This document shows positions 49,206 through 60,249 of a DNA stretch of 64,000 nt, one piece after another. The notes under the pieces were generated by a model. It was not told the DNA's origin. It was given only the letters and a program-made list of their open reading frames with translations, and did no database searches. The DNA is from Rhizophlyctis rosea (taxonomy: Eukaryota > Chytridiomycota > Chytridiomycetes > Rhizophlyctidales > Rhizophlyctidaceae), in NCBI GenBank assembly GCA_027596075.1, contig JADGJC010000176.1, positions 21,921-85,920 on the forward strand. The letters are read 5' to 3'. How positions within the stretch are numbered: the first letter of the stretch is position 1; each line of letters begins with the position of its first letter. The position numbers and the translations under genes are program-made.

Positions 49206-49526
49206 TCACCTCCCCAGCGGCGTCACATCTTCCCACTCCGTAACCTTCCCGCTCTCCGCTGACCAGAAGCGCGAACAACGTCGTGCCGTTGTCCGTACAT
49301 AAGACGCAATCTTCCACTGATCCTTTTCGTGCGGTACGCCATTGCAGCCGAACCAGTGCCTGGTATCGCGCGCAAACAGCCCCAACAGGCATCGAGTCGC
49401 CCCCTCTTTCGGATCCATGCCGCAAGCAACCTGTCAACCGTCCGCCATCGTCTCAAACGCCTCTACGCCGACTCGACGGACGGCGTCCTTCCCTTCTTCG
49501 CTTGCTTGGCTCACCTCCTTACACAT
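49206..49526 (-). pseudogene. Small unassigned gene with in-frame TGA
   Basis: The ATG at 49526 opens MCKEVSQASEEGKDAVRRVG and VEAFETMADG, then a TGA at 49436-49434. The same frame goes on QVACGMDPKEGATRCLLGLF, RDTRHWFGCNGVPHEKDQW to TPLGR and stops at 49206. TGA stands where Trp (TGG) would be one change away. No family was recognised. The continuous frame and protein-like composition on both sides of the stop suggest a gene with one nonsense mutation, but a small intron or a sequence error cannot be excluded. Confidence 0.4.
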
Positions 49527-50429
49527 TGCTGAAAACTCCCTGGTTTCCGTTAAGGGCGGGTGGGGTGGGGACTGAATTTGACGATTGGGGAGTCGGGTGT
49601 ATATTCTGGAGCCCTTTTGGAATCCTGCAGTATGTTGTTGCGTGATGGATGTTGCGCCTTTTGCCTTTTGTTTGTCGAGAGGGAGACGGGGCGCAGAAGA
49701 GGGTAAGGGATTTGAGGATTTTGAAGTTGGGTGGTGGGGGAGGTGATGGGGGAGGGGAAGAGAGCGTTTTTTTCCGCTCCGCCTTCCATCTGCCCAACAT
49801 CAAAAACCTTCCGATCTGCCACCACCCCCTTCCGTCACCTCACCATCCCAAATCCGCACATATCATCTCCAGATCCGACTTCTCGCACCTTCCCTCGAAT
49901 ACCATCAATTCACCAGCCGCCGCCCTTTTACAAACATCAGCTAAACGTCACATCCATCGCCATCCTCATCTCCACTAAAAACATCCACCACCGTCATCCG
50001 CCCCGCCCCTAGCTCCTAACAACATCTACCCCGAGCCCGCGCTCCAAGCTCCGCATCTCCATCATTCTTGCGGATGCCTTCTGTAACGACAACGCGTCCA
50101 GGACAAAATGGTGGCGTCGCGTTCCGGGTGTCATGACGAAGGAGTGTGCGACGACGCAGAGGTACTTTCTGAAATGGGTTGATTTATGGTTTTGCTTTAT
50201 TGCGGGGACGCGATATGCGCAGTGGATCAAGTATATGGAGAGGTTTTTGAGTGCTAGTGCTGCGGCGAAGGGGGAGGATTTGTTGGGGATGGGGATGGGG
50301 ATGGGTGGCGTTCAGTTAAGGGCGCTACTTGCGACATGGGCATGACGGAATGTCGCGGTCATTTTTGGGCACATTGGGCTGGCTAAGCCTGTTCTTCCAT
50401 CTTGGTAAGTGGATCTTTCATGTTTTGTG
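49527..50429. other. No supported gene
   Basis: Low-complexity C/A-rich DNA around 49790-50010. A plus-strand frame (50133-50345) encodes FLKWVDLWFCFIAGTRYAQW, with no recognisable family. It may be another gene remnant. Confidence 0.3.
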
Positions 50430-51829
50430 AGTTGTGGTGCAACATCCTGCTCACAGGCTTTACCACAAAGGTTTCGTTGTGAAGATCAAGAAAGTCCTGG
50501 AATGCGTCTGTTTTCTCGTGCGGGAAGCTCAAGGTAAGAGGAGTGATGCAAATGTTTCTATGGTTTCGTGGCGTGTGTCTTATCAAACATCTCAGATCGA
50601 CGAAAGCATGCAAGGAGGTCTCAAGTTGATGATGAGGATGAAACCCACCAAGGATGAGGTATGTAACCGGGAAAGTGTTCCGACATTCTCTTTTCATAAA
50701 GTTGATGCGAACAATTGTTTCGGGATTTCAGGACAAGACCCATGAAAAGCAATAGCAGCTCACACCAGAGCGGGTGCTGACAATCTTCCCCGGCTCATCA
50801 CCGATGAGGATATTAGAGCATGGGGATGCACTCGAAGTACGCTCGACCCTGCATGATGCTGATATCGGTCCTTCCGGTGCTTACAATTCCCCGTTTGCCG
50901 GCCCTTTGCCGTCAAGGGGTCAAGCAGAAGGAGAGGATAACTTGACCTATGCTCTGCGCAACATCGTGAATTCCAACACGATTGTTGGTGTTCATTCGGA
51001 GAAGGGTGCCCCTGGACATATCATCACCGATTTCGTGGATTTTGCTGTAGTACGAAGTCGCAACATTCATGGACAATGATTTGGCGGGAAGGCCCCAGTG
51101 CGTAGCAGGAGTCTGGCCCATGGGTATGTGGTGCTGCTTCGTATCAAGCCAAGCTAGAAGGGGATCACGATCAACTCAGTTGACTGTTTTTTTCCTTCAC
51201 AACTCAAAACTATCCGATTTTCGTCTGAAGGACAAGGAAGTGTCGTCTCCGTGGGGACTTGATGGGGAAACGTGTGGAGTTTTCTCTGCGCGTATCGTCA
51301 TTTCTGGTGAGGCGAACCTTTTCATTCATGAAGTTGGTGTCTGGACCACCGTCGCGAGGAAGCTGACCTTTTCCTGAAACGGTCCGCCTTCACAATAGCC
51401 AGGACCTGCAGAAGCTGGTCGACCAACCGTATGGGGAGCAACCGGGAGCCAAGTAAGTCATCAGCCAGCGGACGGGCGTCTCCGTCCCCACAACAACAAC
51501 AAGTTCAACACCGCCCCCCACCACCACCACAACAACCCTATGAACCCCCTCCACAATACTATCAAACCGGTCCCCCAATGTCCCACGAAGCAGCCCAACA
51601 AGCTGCTTACGCTCACTACGGCCGCCAACACCCGCAACAAGTCAACCCGCGCTTGCCTCAACAAGTCGGATACGACCGCCTGCAGTGGGATGATGATTCC
51701 GCGAGTGAGAGTGAGGGAACGGTTGTGGAGGATACGCCGGAGAGCAGGGCAGGTCCGGCGTACCATGGGCAGCCGCATCCTCAGCAGTATGCGCCGCAAG
51801 ATGTGCCGGGGCAGATGTTGGTGAATTGA
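50430..51829 (+). pseudogene. Unidentified multi-exon gene remnant, Gln/Pro-rich 3' end
   Basis: Protein-like segments separated by plausible GT-AG junctions: LKLMMRMKPTKDE, then QLTPERVLTIFPGSSPMRIL and LTYALRNIVNSNTIVGV, EVATFMDNDLAGRPQCVAGVWPM, KEVSSPWGLDGETCGVFSAR, DLQKLVDQPYGEQPGAK, and a Gln/Pro/Tyr-rich end (PPPQYYQTGPPMSHEAAQQ) stopping at 51829. A TAG at 50753-50755 interrupts an otherwise open exon between ...THEKQ and QLTPERV, where CAG is one change away. Frames do not join cleanly elsewhere. I do not recognise the family. It may be a decayed gene or a real one mis-read by eye. Confidence 0.35.
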
Positions 51830-52729
51830 ACAGGCAGTCGCCGGGAAGTCTCGTGGGTCTCCACCAGGTATGTTTATGTAATTATGGTCATTGAATTGGA
51901 AGACCGGGGGATTGGGGGGTATGTGTGACTTGAAGGGTCTCAAAAGTACGAGGCAGGTTACCAGTCTGCTTTTGGAAACGGGAGCTAGCGGTGGTCGGAT
52001 GCAGCGCAAAGCGCCGGGTTTGACTTTGCCCAGCAAACAGTGCCACGTGGAGTCGTGGATGTATACACCACACGCGTCGTCAGAGAAAGGAGTCATCCAT
52101 CTCAACATGGAGCAGACAAGTCTCATGCAATCTACTTTAACCAAAAACCCTAACCATCTGTACCGTCCCCTCACAGCACCCAGCCCGGCCCCCTCGCAAG
52201 TCGCGGGCTCCTACGCCCTCATGGACGAAACCTCTAAGCGCATCAACTGACTTAGGCAACACCAAATTCCTGATGAGCGTTCTCTCGGAGATGTGGGATC
52301 GTCCACATGGCCGTTATTCTCGGTGGAACGTTTTTGCATGACGTTCTTGTTGCCGCAGGAGTATACTGATGACCAGTTGTGGAAATTCCACTTGTTGGTG
52401 GAAGATTGGTGAGTGTTTTTGTGAAGTGTTTCGTTTTCCTTGCGGGTTCGCGTATTTGTTTACAGTAGATGAATGTGAACAAAATGGCATGTAAACAAAT
52501 GAAGTGGTTTGCTTCAATGTCTCCGAAATCAATCGCTAAATCAGTGGTTAACCGAACAGGATGGCTCCTCCCAGTTTCCTTACACTGCTTCTTCGGTCTC
52601 GCCCTCCCCCTTCCGAACACCCAAATTCAGCTACAAAAGCGACATGCCGAAGCGACGAGTGGATAACCTTTACATCTTGGCTGTGACGAAGGGTGATAAC
52701 CGTGACGGAGACTTGAAGTACGCCCCCCA
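51830..52729. other. No supported gene; scattered protein-like fragments
   Basis: Short plus-strand segments such as GNTKFLMSVLSEMWDRPHGRY (near 52258-52320) and FLLPQEYTDDQLWKFHLLVEDW (near 52340-52410) look coding but sit in different frames and stop quickly. They may be the upstream part of the eIF3a remnant or of another broken gene. Confidence 0.3.
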
Positions 52730-54320
52730 CGTACTCACCGAGTTCCGTCATCTCTGGGAGCTCCTCCGCCAACGCTTGTCCACCGCGGCCAAGTGCGCCC
52801 ATCAACCTCAACGACCCGGACACCTTGCAACGCCACTTGGACACCCGCTTCGTTCAGCTCAGTGCGGTCATTGACCTTCAGTTTTGGCAGGAGGGTTTAC
52901 GCTCCATTGAGGATATTCACAACTTGTTGATCATGTCCAAGAAGCCGCCAAAGCCTTACATGATGGCGACTTATTACGAGAAGTTGGGCACAATCTTCTC
53001 GGTTGGCGAGAACTAGTTGTTCCATGCTGCTGCGCAAAACAAGGACTACAAAATCATCCGCCAAAAGAAGAAATTGTCTGAGGAGGAGCACCAGAGGTGG
53101 GTGGGAGCCAGGTCGAAGGTTGTTGATTCAAAGTCTGAAAATGATCTTTCCATATATAGGTTGTCGTCAATCGTCCTCTTGTCCGCCTTGTCCATCCCTA
53201 TCATCTCCACCAGCCGTGCCCGTGCCGGCGTCGATGGCGATCAGAACAAGCCCAAACCGGCCTGCTTGAGCAACTTGTTGCGTGTCTCGCGTGCTCCCAC
53301 TCGTGAGTCTCTGCTCAAGAGAGCTGTATGTTTGGAACATGCATCTTTGAGGTCGGACAATTGGAAATTCGAAAATCTGACAACATGATCCCCTACAGCT
53401 TGGCAAGGCCGTGTTCTCCCGTGTGAAGCCGATGTCCATCTGCAAGAAGATTGGCCCCATTCTTTCGCGCTTGGCGGAGAACAAGGATTTGGAAAAATTA
53501 CATCAAGCCTTCGCACGATGCTGTTGTTACCGCGTTTGTTGCAACAGGTTTGTGTCGATGTCTCATTATGTTCATTGCAAAATGTCTGCTGACTGTCGAA
53601 ATGCTCTCCCAAGTCTACACGAACATCAAGATCGCCTCCGTCGTCGAGCTCGCGACTGTCCCTAAGCCCTACAACTACGACATCCACCAAATCGCAAAAG
53701 TTCGTCATGAACGACTGCAAGAAGGGCGAGCTCTCCATCCGTATTAATCACCAAACTCAAACCCCTCACCTTCGAAACGGACTTGTTCGCCGCCACCAAG
53801 GGATCCATTTCTGAGGGCCCATAGCTCCAGGCCTTGCCCGCCGAGCAAATGCGCTCTCAGCTCGTCAAGTTGGCCAAGCGGTTGCACACTGCCGTTGGGC
53901 TTATTCACCCCGAGACTGTGGAGTCCAAGGCGGAGGCTCGCAGGGAGGCGTCTGTTGAGGCTACGTCCCGTTTGGAGGAGGTTGCTTATCGAGAAGAAGA
54001 AGGAGTTGCGGGAGAACGAGACTGCTCGCAAGGTTTGTTTACCGATTCATTTTTTGTTTATTTATTTGTTTACATGCTGCCCGTGCTTTCAAGCCATGCT
54101 CACGAACCTCACAATCAACGGGAAAGGGAAGAGCAGCTAAAGCGTCTCATCATGCAACAGCAAGGGCAGGAAGCCAAGCGTCGCGAAGCGGACCGCCTTG
54201 CCCAAGTCCGCGCCGAGATCGAGAAGCAGGAGGCTGCCAAGCTCGCGGGCGAGCTCAAGGACCACAACGTCAAGATGATCCAGGAGGATTTGGAATTCAT
54301 TACATGCGCGGTAAAGGTAA
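52730..54320 (+). pseudogene. eIF3a (TIF32/RPG1) pseudogene
   Basis: Segments in family order match eukaryotic translation initiation factor 3 subunit a: [52 protein letters not shown], the PCI region (VLLSALSIPI, ICKKIGPILSRLAENKDLEK, VYTNIKIASVVELATVPKPY), GELSIRINHQTQT, PAEQMRSQLVKLAKRL and a charged coiled coil (EREEQLKRLIMQQQ). Lesions: frameshift near 52797; TAG at 53014-53016 where the family has Tyr (SENxLFHA); loss of about 16 residues between FSRVKP and SICKKIG; frameshifts near 53503, 53703 and 53762; TAG at 53822-53824. Intron-like gaps remain, so it derives from genomic DNA, not from a reverse-transcribed mRNA. An intact copy must exist elsewhere. Confidence 0.85.
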
Positions 54321-54759
54321 TGGTTCATGGCACAAGTTTCTGAAAGTTCGTTGCATAGCTCACGCTATGTACGTAACAGCTGGTGGCGTAGTATGGGAAG
54401 AAAAATCACATCCTTCTCCCCCTGTTTTCTATCCGCCACCAGCTCCAACGTCATGCAGTTAGCAGATTGGATTTGCAAAATGAAATCACAACCGTGTCCC
54501 GTTGCGTGCACCGATTATCAGCCGACCCCGCTTCTGCACTACTTGTTTCTGAGAGGAGGGAGTCGCATCCATTTAGTGGTGGATGAAAAATTGTTATTCC
54601 GTGAGGGCAATTTCGAGCGGGCGAATACGGTATTGTGGGATAAGGATGATGATGGAGCTGGCGGTGGGAAGAAGGGTGGACAAAAGGGCAAAGGGTTGGA
54701 GAGATAAGAGTACGAAAGGACGTAGGGATTCATAAATTCTGAATGTCGCGCGGCATTAT

Positions 54760-55013
54760 CTCAATAATGGCTGTCCAGGCAAACCTGGCTACATCGAAGC
54801 CCAATCCTCCCCCGCCGAATGCTACGGCTCCGGCGCTCCAGGCTTCCGCATCTACGAATCCGCCTTCAAACTCTACGAAAAACCCCTCGAGCAATCCCAC
54901 CCGGCCAAACATATCCCCACCGCCGTGTGCTACGAAGTCCAGACAGGAACATCGCGGTCTTCGTCGAAGAGTGGGATAGGAGAGGAATGCGGGGGAAGGG
55001 GTTAGTTAGTTGA
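54760..55013 (+). pseudogene. Unidentified coding fragment, frame-broken
   Basis: One frame reads PGKPGYIEAQSSPAECYGSG and PGFRIYESAFKLYEKPLEQS to about 54940; another frame then reads RNIAVFVEEWDRRGMRGKGL to a stop near 55011. The segments look like one protein split by a frameshift near 54945. No family recognised. Confidence 0.35.
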
Positions 55014-55706
55014 ATCAGGCTGCGAGACAGGCGGATGAGAATACGCCGCATGGGGTGGATGAGATGGGGTTGTTTTTATGAGGGGAAGAGGGGTGGAGGA
55101 TGCGAGTGGGAGTACGCGATTATATCTGATACGTCTTATGCGTATGATTTGTGTTCGACGCCAGGGAGTTTACGTTGCGGCTTTGTTATCAGTTTGGGTT
55201 GTTGGGGTTGCCTGTTGATGCCGAGGACGGAGAAGGGGGAAACTGATTGGCACCGCGAGCGGCAGATGAAGGACTGACGAAAGCGGAGTATGGTTGGGTA
55301 TCACGGTGAGGATGGGGATGGTGTTAGCGGGAAGGGGGAGGGCGGAGTGGGAGGGGGGAAATGAAGGAGGAATGGGGGTGTGGAGGGAGAGTGTGTGTTT
55401 GGTTACGTGGGTGGGGGAGGGGAGGGGTTTCTTGTGTGAGGTTTTGCCAGAATATCAAGGGTTTAGGACCGTGCAGAATTTTTGCACTGTTTTGTTTATC
55501 TCATTCTGAAGCCTCGCTTGATGTCTCTTGGTTTTTTCGCATGGTTTTTTTGCGTCTTTGACTTTTGTTTTCACAACTACAAACTATGACCATGACCATG
55601 CCGTTCAAGTGCCTTTTCGACGCAGCTGAGCAATTCGTGTATTCATCGCTGATGTTTGGAGACCTGTTTTATGATCAATCGCCATTCTTAGACCCATATC
55701 AGAACA
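55014..55706. other. No supported gene
   Basis: G-rich on this strand around 55290-55440. It lies between the decayed segment and the 3' end of the HGSNAT-like gene. Nothing recognised. Confidence 0.35.
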
Positions 55707-57749
55707 TCATACTTTCCAATAGATCTTCCTTCTGTCTAACCATACGGCAACCGGCAGATAAAGTCCAATAACCCACCCCGACCCCCATACTATCCCACTC
55801 CAACCCCACGGGCACCAACTCTGAACCCCAACCAAAAACAACCATTCAAACGCCGTCGCTCGCCTTCCTCCATCCCTCTCAACCCAAAAACTCTCCAAAA
55901 CTATCTGCACCACCTCGTGCAGAACGTAAATCAGCATCGGGTTCTTCCCTACCGACCTGAAATAACCCGCCACACGAGATGTCAAATTCTTCGACCCATC
56001 ATCGGCAACCCACCCAACAACATCTACCACCCAAAACCAAGCGGCAAAAGTGCCCACGCTCACCGCACCCGCCACACCCACAAAACTGATCGTCCACAAC
56101 TTCTTGCTCACATCTATCCCCTGCCACGCCCACTTCCCATCCGGAACGGGTGGATATCCAACTCCAATCCCCACTAACAGCAACACAACCGCAAATGTAA
56201 CTATGTCTCGAACATATCTAGGTTTCCAGCCCCCAACTCGTCGTCTCGCCTCACGTCCAGGAGACGTTGCATCGACGTGCAAGGTGCGGACTAACCCCAC
56301 GCCGCTCACGACACCAATCCAGCCGGTGAGGATACTTGTGAGAGTTGAGACGGTGCCTTCGGGATCGTATACGCCCTCTGAGTGGAGGTGGTTGCCTCCA
56401 AGCAGAAGAACATCAAAGTAGCTTTGCGCGGTACATTCGGGTGGGGTTAGGTGGACGCGAGCGTTCGTGGGGCAGGTGGGGGGGACGGAGATGGGGGCAA
56501 AGTAGGTTAGGTATGTCCATAACGAAAGGAGGGTGATGGGAAGCATCGTGGTGAATATGAGAGGAGGTAGGTATGTGTAGGTGAGTGTGAGGACTATGGA
56601 AGGAGTGAAAATTCGTGAGTTTCAGAAATGGAAGATGGTAGTGCACCTGGTGCTTATACGATTGCCTACCTGCATATACAATACCGATTCGCTGCAAAAC
56701 ACCCAACCATCTCACATGTGTAAATATTTGTCTAAGCCAATCGTTATCGCTGCCGCCGTTTGACCACGTACTCCCCATTCTAATCATAACATTCAAAATG
56801 AATCCAATCAAAAATAATTGAAAGGAGCGCCATAGAATACTAGGAGCACCGCGTGGTCGAACATGCGTAGCTAAGGGAATGGCCTGGTAAAAGCGTGATG
56901 CGAAGTACTCAGTCAATCATTCAGAACGCACAAGCACAATAACTCGCCACCACTCACCGCTCCGAGAATAAACAAAAACGACGGGAAAATGGCGTCTGAT
57001 AACGTAAAACCAAACCACTCAGCATGCAACAAAAACGGGAATGCATATGCGCCAAACTGATAATTGGAGACTATCATGAGGCAAACGGTGAAGCCGCGGA
57101 ACAAATCTAATGAAATGAGACGTGTGCGCCGGAATTGGGCGGGTGTGGAAGCGCGGGACGGACGAAGGTGGGGACTGCCTGAGGATGTGCGGGAAGCGCC
57201 AGCAGGCTCGCTGCGCCTGCCGGCGTCCGACCTTCGACGGGGTTGGGTGGTTGAGGAGAGGAGAGGTGTTGTGGGGTTTGCTGCGTTCATTCTGGAATGG
57301 TCGGAAAAGTCTAGGTCACTGCCGTCGGAGTCGGAAAGAGCGCTGCTTGTGTGCGAAGGTGTAGGACGATATGTATTGGAGGGTATAGAGGAGGACAGTG
57401 AGTTACGGTGGGATTTCGACTTCAGGACTTTGTTACGGGGAGAGGATGAAGGAAGGAGGGTCGAGCCGTAACTCGAGTATGGTGCGTACGCACGGGAGTG
57501 TCCGTCGCTGATTCCCGCCGACTGTTCGCGGGAATCTTCTATATCTGCGTCGTTACTCGAGTCAGTCACAGAGTTTATGCTCGATGTGTCGCTATCGCGG
57601 TGTTGTTGGAACAGCTCTGGCGGGTCGATGCTCTTCCCTTTTGCTTTGGAGCGTGAAGAATCGGTGAGGTTGGCTGCTGGGGAGGAAGCTGTGGCGGTGG
57701 CCCTCCCGCTGGAGATATCAATGACGTGAGACGAAGACCGCGAAACCAT
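55707..57749 (-). CDS. HGSNAT-like membrane acyltransferase
   Basis: Multi-pass protein related to lysosomal heparan-alpha-glucosaminide N-acetyltransferase and bacterial DUF5009 proteins. The ATG at 57749 begins a ~215-residue Ser-rich cytosolic region. The membrane domain starts RRTRLISLDLFRGFTVCLMIVSNYQ, a family signature, followed by FLLHAEWFGFTLSDAIFPSFLFILG, in which the His aligns with the catalytic His of HGSNAT. Further helices include SFQLFLIGFILNVMIRMGS, WLGVLQRIGIVYA and, in the last exon, KNPMLIYVLHEVVQIVLESF. About 10-11 helices, three or four exons. Acyl acceptor in the fungus is unknown; heparan sulfate is not expected. Confidence 0.82.
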
Positions 57750-58064
57750 GCCTAAAACCGCATAGCTGCAATACAAGGAGCTTAGCGTATTCAAACGAAC
57801 AACGCACAACCATCGAAATATGACGTTACCATGCTGGAGCGTGTGTGTGAGTCGGAAGTGACGAAGGGAAGTTGGTTTCGGCCCGTTGTCTGCATGGACC
57901 CAAGTTGGCGAGTTGTGGACTTATGGTGTTCAAATGGGATGTTTATAAACAAAAGGCGCCGTTATTGAGACCCTGGCGTTCATCCACTGGCATTTTACCA
58001 AAAATAACAAAAGATTACCCCAGCATCTTTGTTGCCAACTCGCTACTGATGATCTTACACCATT

Positions 58065-58112
58065 ATCCCTCAGTTAGAGCCCACTCATATCCCTCAGTAT
58101 AAGCCCACTCAT
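58065..58112. repeat. 24-bp tandem repeat, two copies
   Basis: Copies at 58065-58088 and 58089-58112 (atccctcagt..agcccactcat) differ at two positions. They lie about 105 bp from the tRNA-like element. Confidence 0.85.
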
Positions 58113-58217
58113 GGTGTTAAGACCGGTGCATCAGTTTATACCACCCTCAATAATGGCCAGCAGCGGGAGCCTTCACTCCCGAAGGAGCCGACGACCCTCA
58201 TTCCCCTGAATGCAAAG

Positions 58218-58290
58218 AGCCCTTGACGGGGTTTGAACAGGGGCCTTTCAATTAGTTAGTCTGATGCACTAACCGTCACGCTGCTGAGGC
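58218..58290 (-). pseudogene. Degenerate tRNA-Met-like element
   Basis: The 73 bases on the minus strand start GCCTCAGCAGC and carry a well-kept D-arm (GCGTGACGGTTAGTGC) like elongator tRNA-Met, then TCAGACTAACTAATTGA in the anticodon arm and a TTCAAAC T-loop. The anticodon-arm 3' half, T-stem and acceptor stem contain several mismatches, and no CAT anticodon is present. Best read as a tRNA pseudogene or tRNA-derived sequence rather than a working tRNA. Confidence 0.5.
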
Positions 58291-58747
58291 AATCTTGAAA
58301 TGATTGCACGCGCACATCGGGCCCATCCTCTCACTCGGAGGTCATGTGACTCACCCCCCCCTGACGCGTCAACAGGGTCCAGGGTCCAGAGTCCAGGGCC
58401 GGCCTTGATGTGAAGGGAGTAGGACAGAGTATCCTGAGAATTCTGCACCAACTGGCACTAAGCAACCAGGCAATAATCTCAATAACCAAAGCAAGAAAGC
58501 TATAAGATTCATTCAAATGTAGAATGCCAGTCTTCAATGTATTCTTTCAGAGTTCTGATAGGTACAATTTGGATTCGGTAGCTCCAGCCCGAAGTCATCA
58601 TTTGCAATGAAGGGGAACTGAGTGTTGAACACGTACTCAAACATCCTCAAGAAAACCGCAAGCTCGCAAGCTCTACAATTGCAATTGAGAAAGAAGTAAA
58701 TCAATATGATATCCACGGATGACATCCAAATGTCTCCGCACAAAACA

Positions 58748-59587
58748 TCACAACCACCAACCTCTATCCATCTCCGGATCTTCCTGCATCTCCCTCCTAA
58801 CCTGCCCATCCACCCAAATCATATACGGTATCCCCAAAACCGGCACAACACTCCCAGAAACAGGATCGATCACCGTAAAAATATTAGAAACCTGCTCAAC
58901 ATCCTCAACCTTTGCCGCAATAGCCGTCTTTGCAACAAACGTAAGAACATACACCATCCCCCAAACCATCGTCATCCTCCAATGCGCCGTGCGCGTCGTC
59001 GGTGAATGATCCCACAAGTACCGCCCGTACCGCGGTGAATCGTCAATCTTGTTTTGGAAGCTGAACGGAACTTGCTTGGTGCGTGTCAGGGGGTTGACGG
59101 GTATGAGTGTGAACAGCCAGTACAAGCCGAAGAGGAAGGTCGTTGCGCCATCCTTGAAGAGCAGGATGCGAACGTTCTGGGTTGTGTAGTTCACGATGAG
59201 GGACAAGATGAAGGAGAGGATGATCATGATTCCCAGTCCGTGGAGGCGGCGGGAGGTGATGAAGTCGAAGAGGGTGTAGAGGACTGGCGGGACGGATGAT
59301 ATGATGATGACATAGATGAGGGATAACTTGCGGAGAAGGGTGAAGTAGAGTGTGAGGGGCAGGGCAACATTGAAGAGGAGGTTAAGGAGAGTTGTGAAAG
59401 GGGTCAACCGTGTACGGAGGGGAAGGGGGGGCCAATCTGCTGGATCTTTTGATTTGGAGGGAACTCGGGAGGAGACTGGTGGTGGAACTGAATTGGAATA
59501 ATTGGATGAGGTCGTCGGTGCGAATGCATCAGAGTCCACTTGTATCTCGTGATGATTGATCATAGTATCGGACGCACGTGAAGCCAT
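58748..59587 (-). CDS. Multi-pass membrane protein (VC0807-like)
   Basis: Single exon of 279 residues from the ATG at 59587 (MASRASDTMINHHEIQ). An N-terminal ~65-residue Ser/Pro-rich segment is followed by about six hydrophobic helices: LLNLLFNVALPLTLYFTLL, LIYVIIISSVPPVLYTLFDFI, GLGIMIILSFILSLIVN, TTFLFGLYWLFTLIPV, then TMVWGMVYVLTFVAKTAIA and SGSVVPVLGIPYMIWV. The RLHGLG and DGATTFLFG loops resemble the VC0807 family found in bacteria and fungi, whose function is unknown. The frame is open upstream but the next start would be non-ATG. Confidence 0.65.
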   Translation of the reverse strand: MASRASDTMINHHEIQVDSDAFAPTTSSNYSNSVPPPVSSRVPSKSKDPADWPPLPLRTRLTPFTTLLNLLFNVALPLTLYFTLLRKLSLIYVIIISSVPPVLYTLFDFITSRRLHGLGIMIILSFILSLIVNYTTQNVRILLFKDGATTFLFGLYWLFTLIPVNPLTRTKQVPFSFQNKIDDSPRYGRYLWDHSPTTRTAHWRMTMVWGMVYVLTFVAKTAIAAKVEDVEQVSNIFTVIDPVSGSVVPVLGIPYMIWVDGQVRREMQEDPEMDRGWWL

Positions 59588-60249
59588 TGATATATGATGT
59601 TGATTATTGTGATGTGTGGTGTAGAAACGCGGGTATGGGGGAAGCAGCCTGGAGCAGGTCTTGCTCGACAAGACTTTATGAATGTCTTCCCCTTCCAAAG
59701 ATCCAAGCCGTGGAAAACCACAACTCAAAAAGTCTGGCTTATCGGAGCCGGAGCTCCACCACCGCACACGAATTTCATCTCCACGCAAGGACGCCAAACC
59801 CTCCGCTCAGGTGCTTTGGCCGACTGCTGCTGCTGACACACCACGCTGCGGATGAGGCGGTGCCATATTCTGCCAAGGCAGAAAGGAATGTCATTGCTCC
59901 TCACTTCATGTTTCTCCGTTGCTGAAGGTAGATGAACAAATGGACAAAGCCGGACTGTGGTCAGCGGATGGTAGTTGATCCAAGTCATAACACGAATTGT
60001 CCCCTTTCCCAAATTCCCATCCCATGCCACGTCCGTCACACTGATGAAGCAACATCGAACAGGCACTCCACTTGACGAGGCCAGGAGTCGACACCTTCAA
60101 CCAATGGCACTTGAGCGGTATGAGATAAGTTCAACAGATTAATACTCCATGTGGGCCGGAACGTTTCGCGCGGCAGCAGAGTGCGCTCCAAAACAGAACG
60201 TGCGTTCTATTTCCATTTTCCCTCAATGTTAACAGCATGTTCAAAATGG
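59588..60249. other. Intergenic region
   Basis: Between two minus-strand genes: promoter of the VC0807-like gene and 3' end of OPI3. No gene recognised. Confidence 0.4.

Larger units (their letters stand above)
57750..58747. other. Intergenic region with tRNA-like element and short repeats
   Basis: About 1 kb between two minus-strand genes. Contains the 24-bp tandem repeat at 58065-58112 and the degenerate tRNA at 58218-58290, listed separately. Otherwise nothing recognised. Confidence 0.45.

Noticed and set aside
50753..53824. TAG read as an amino acid (alternative genetic code)
   Set aside because: In-frame TAG codons occur in the decayed stretch, but several intact genes end at TAG in the expected place (glutathione reductase, PAT1, the Abi-like gene, HMCES), and frameshifts accompany the in-frame TAGs.
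58218..58290. Functional tRNA gene
   Set aside because: Several mismatches in the acceptor, anticodon and T stems and no tRNA-Met anticodon.
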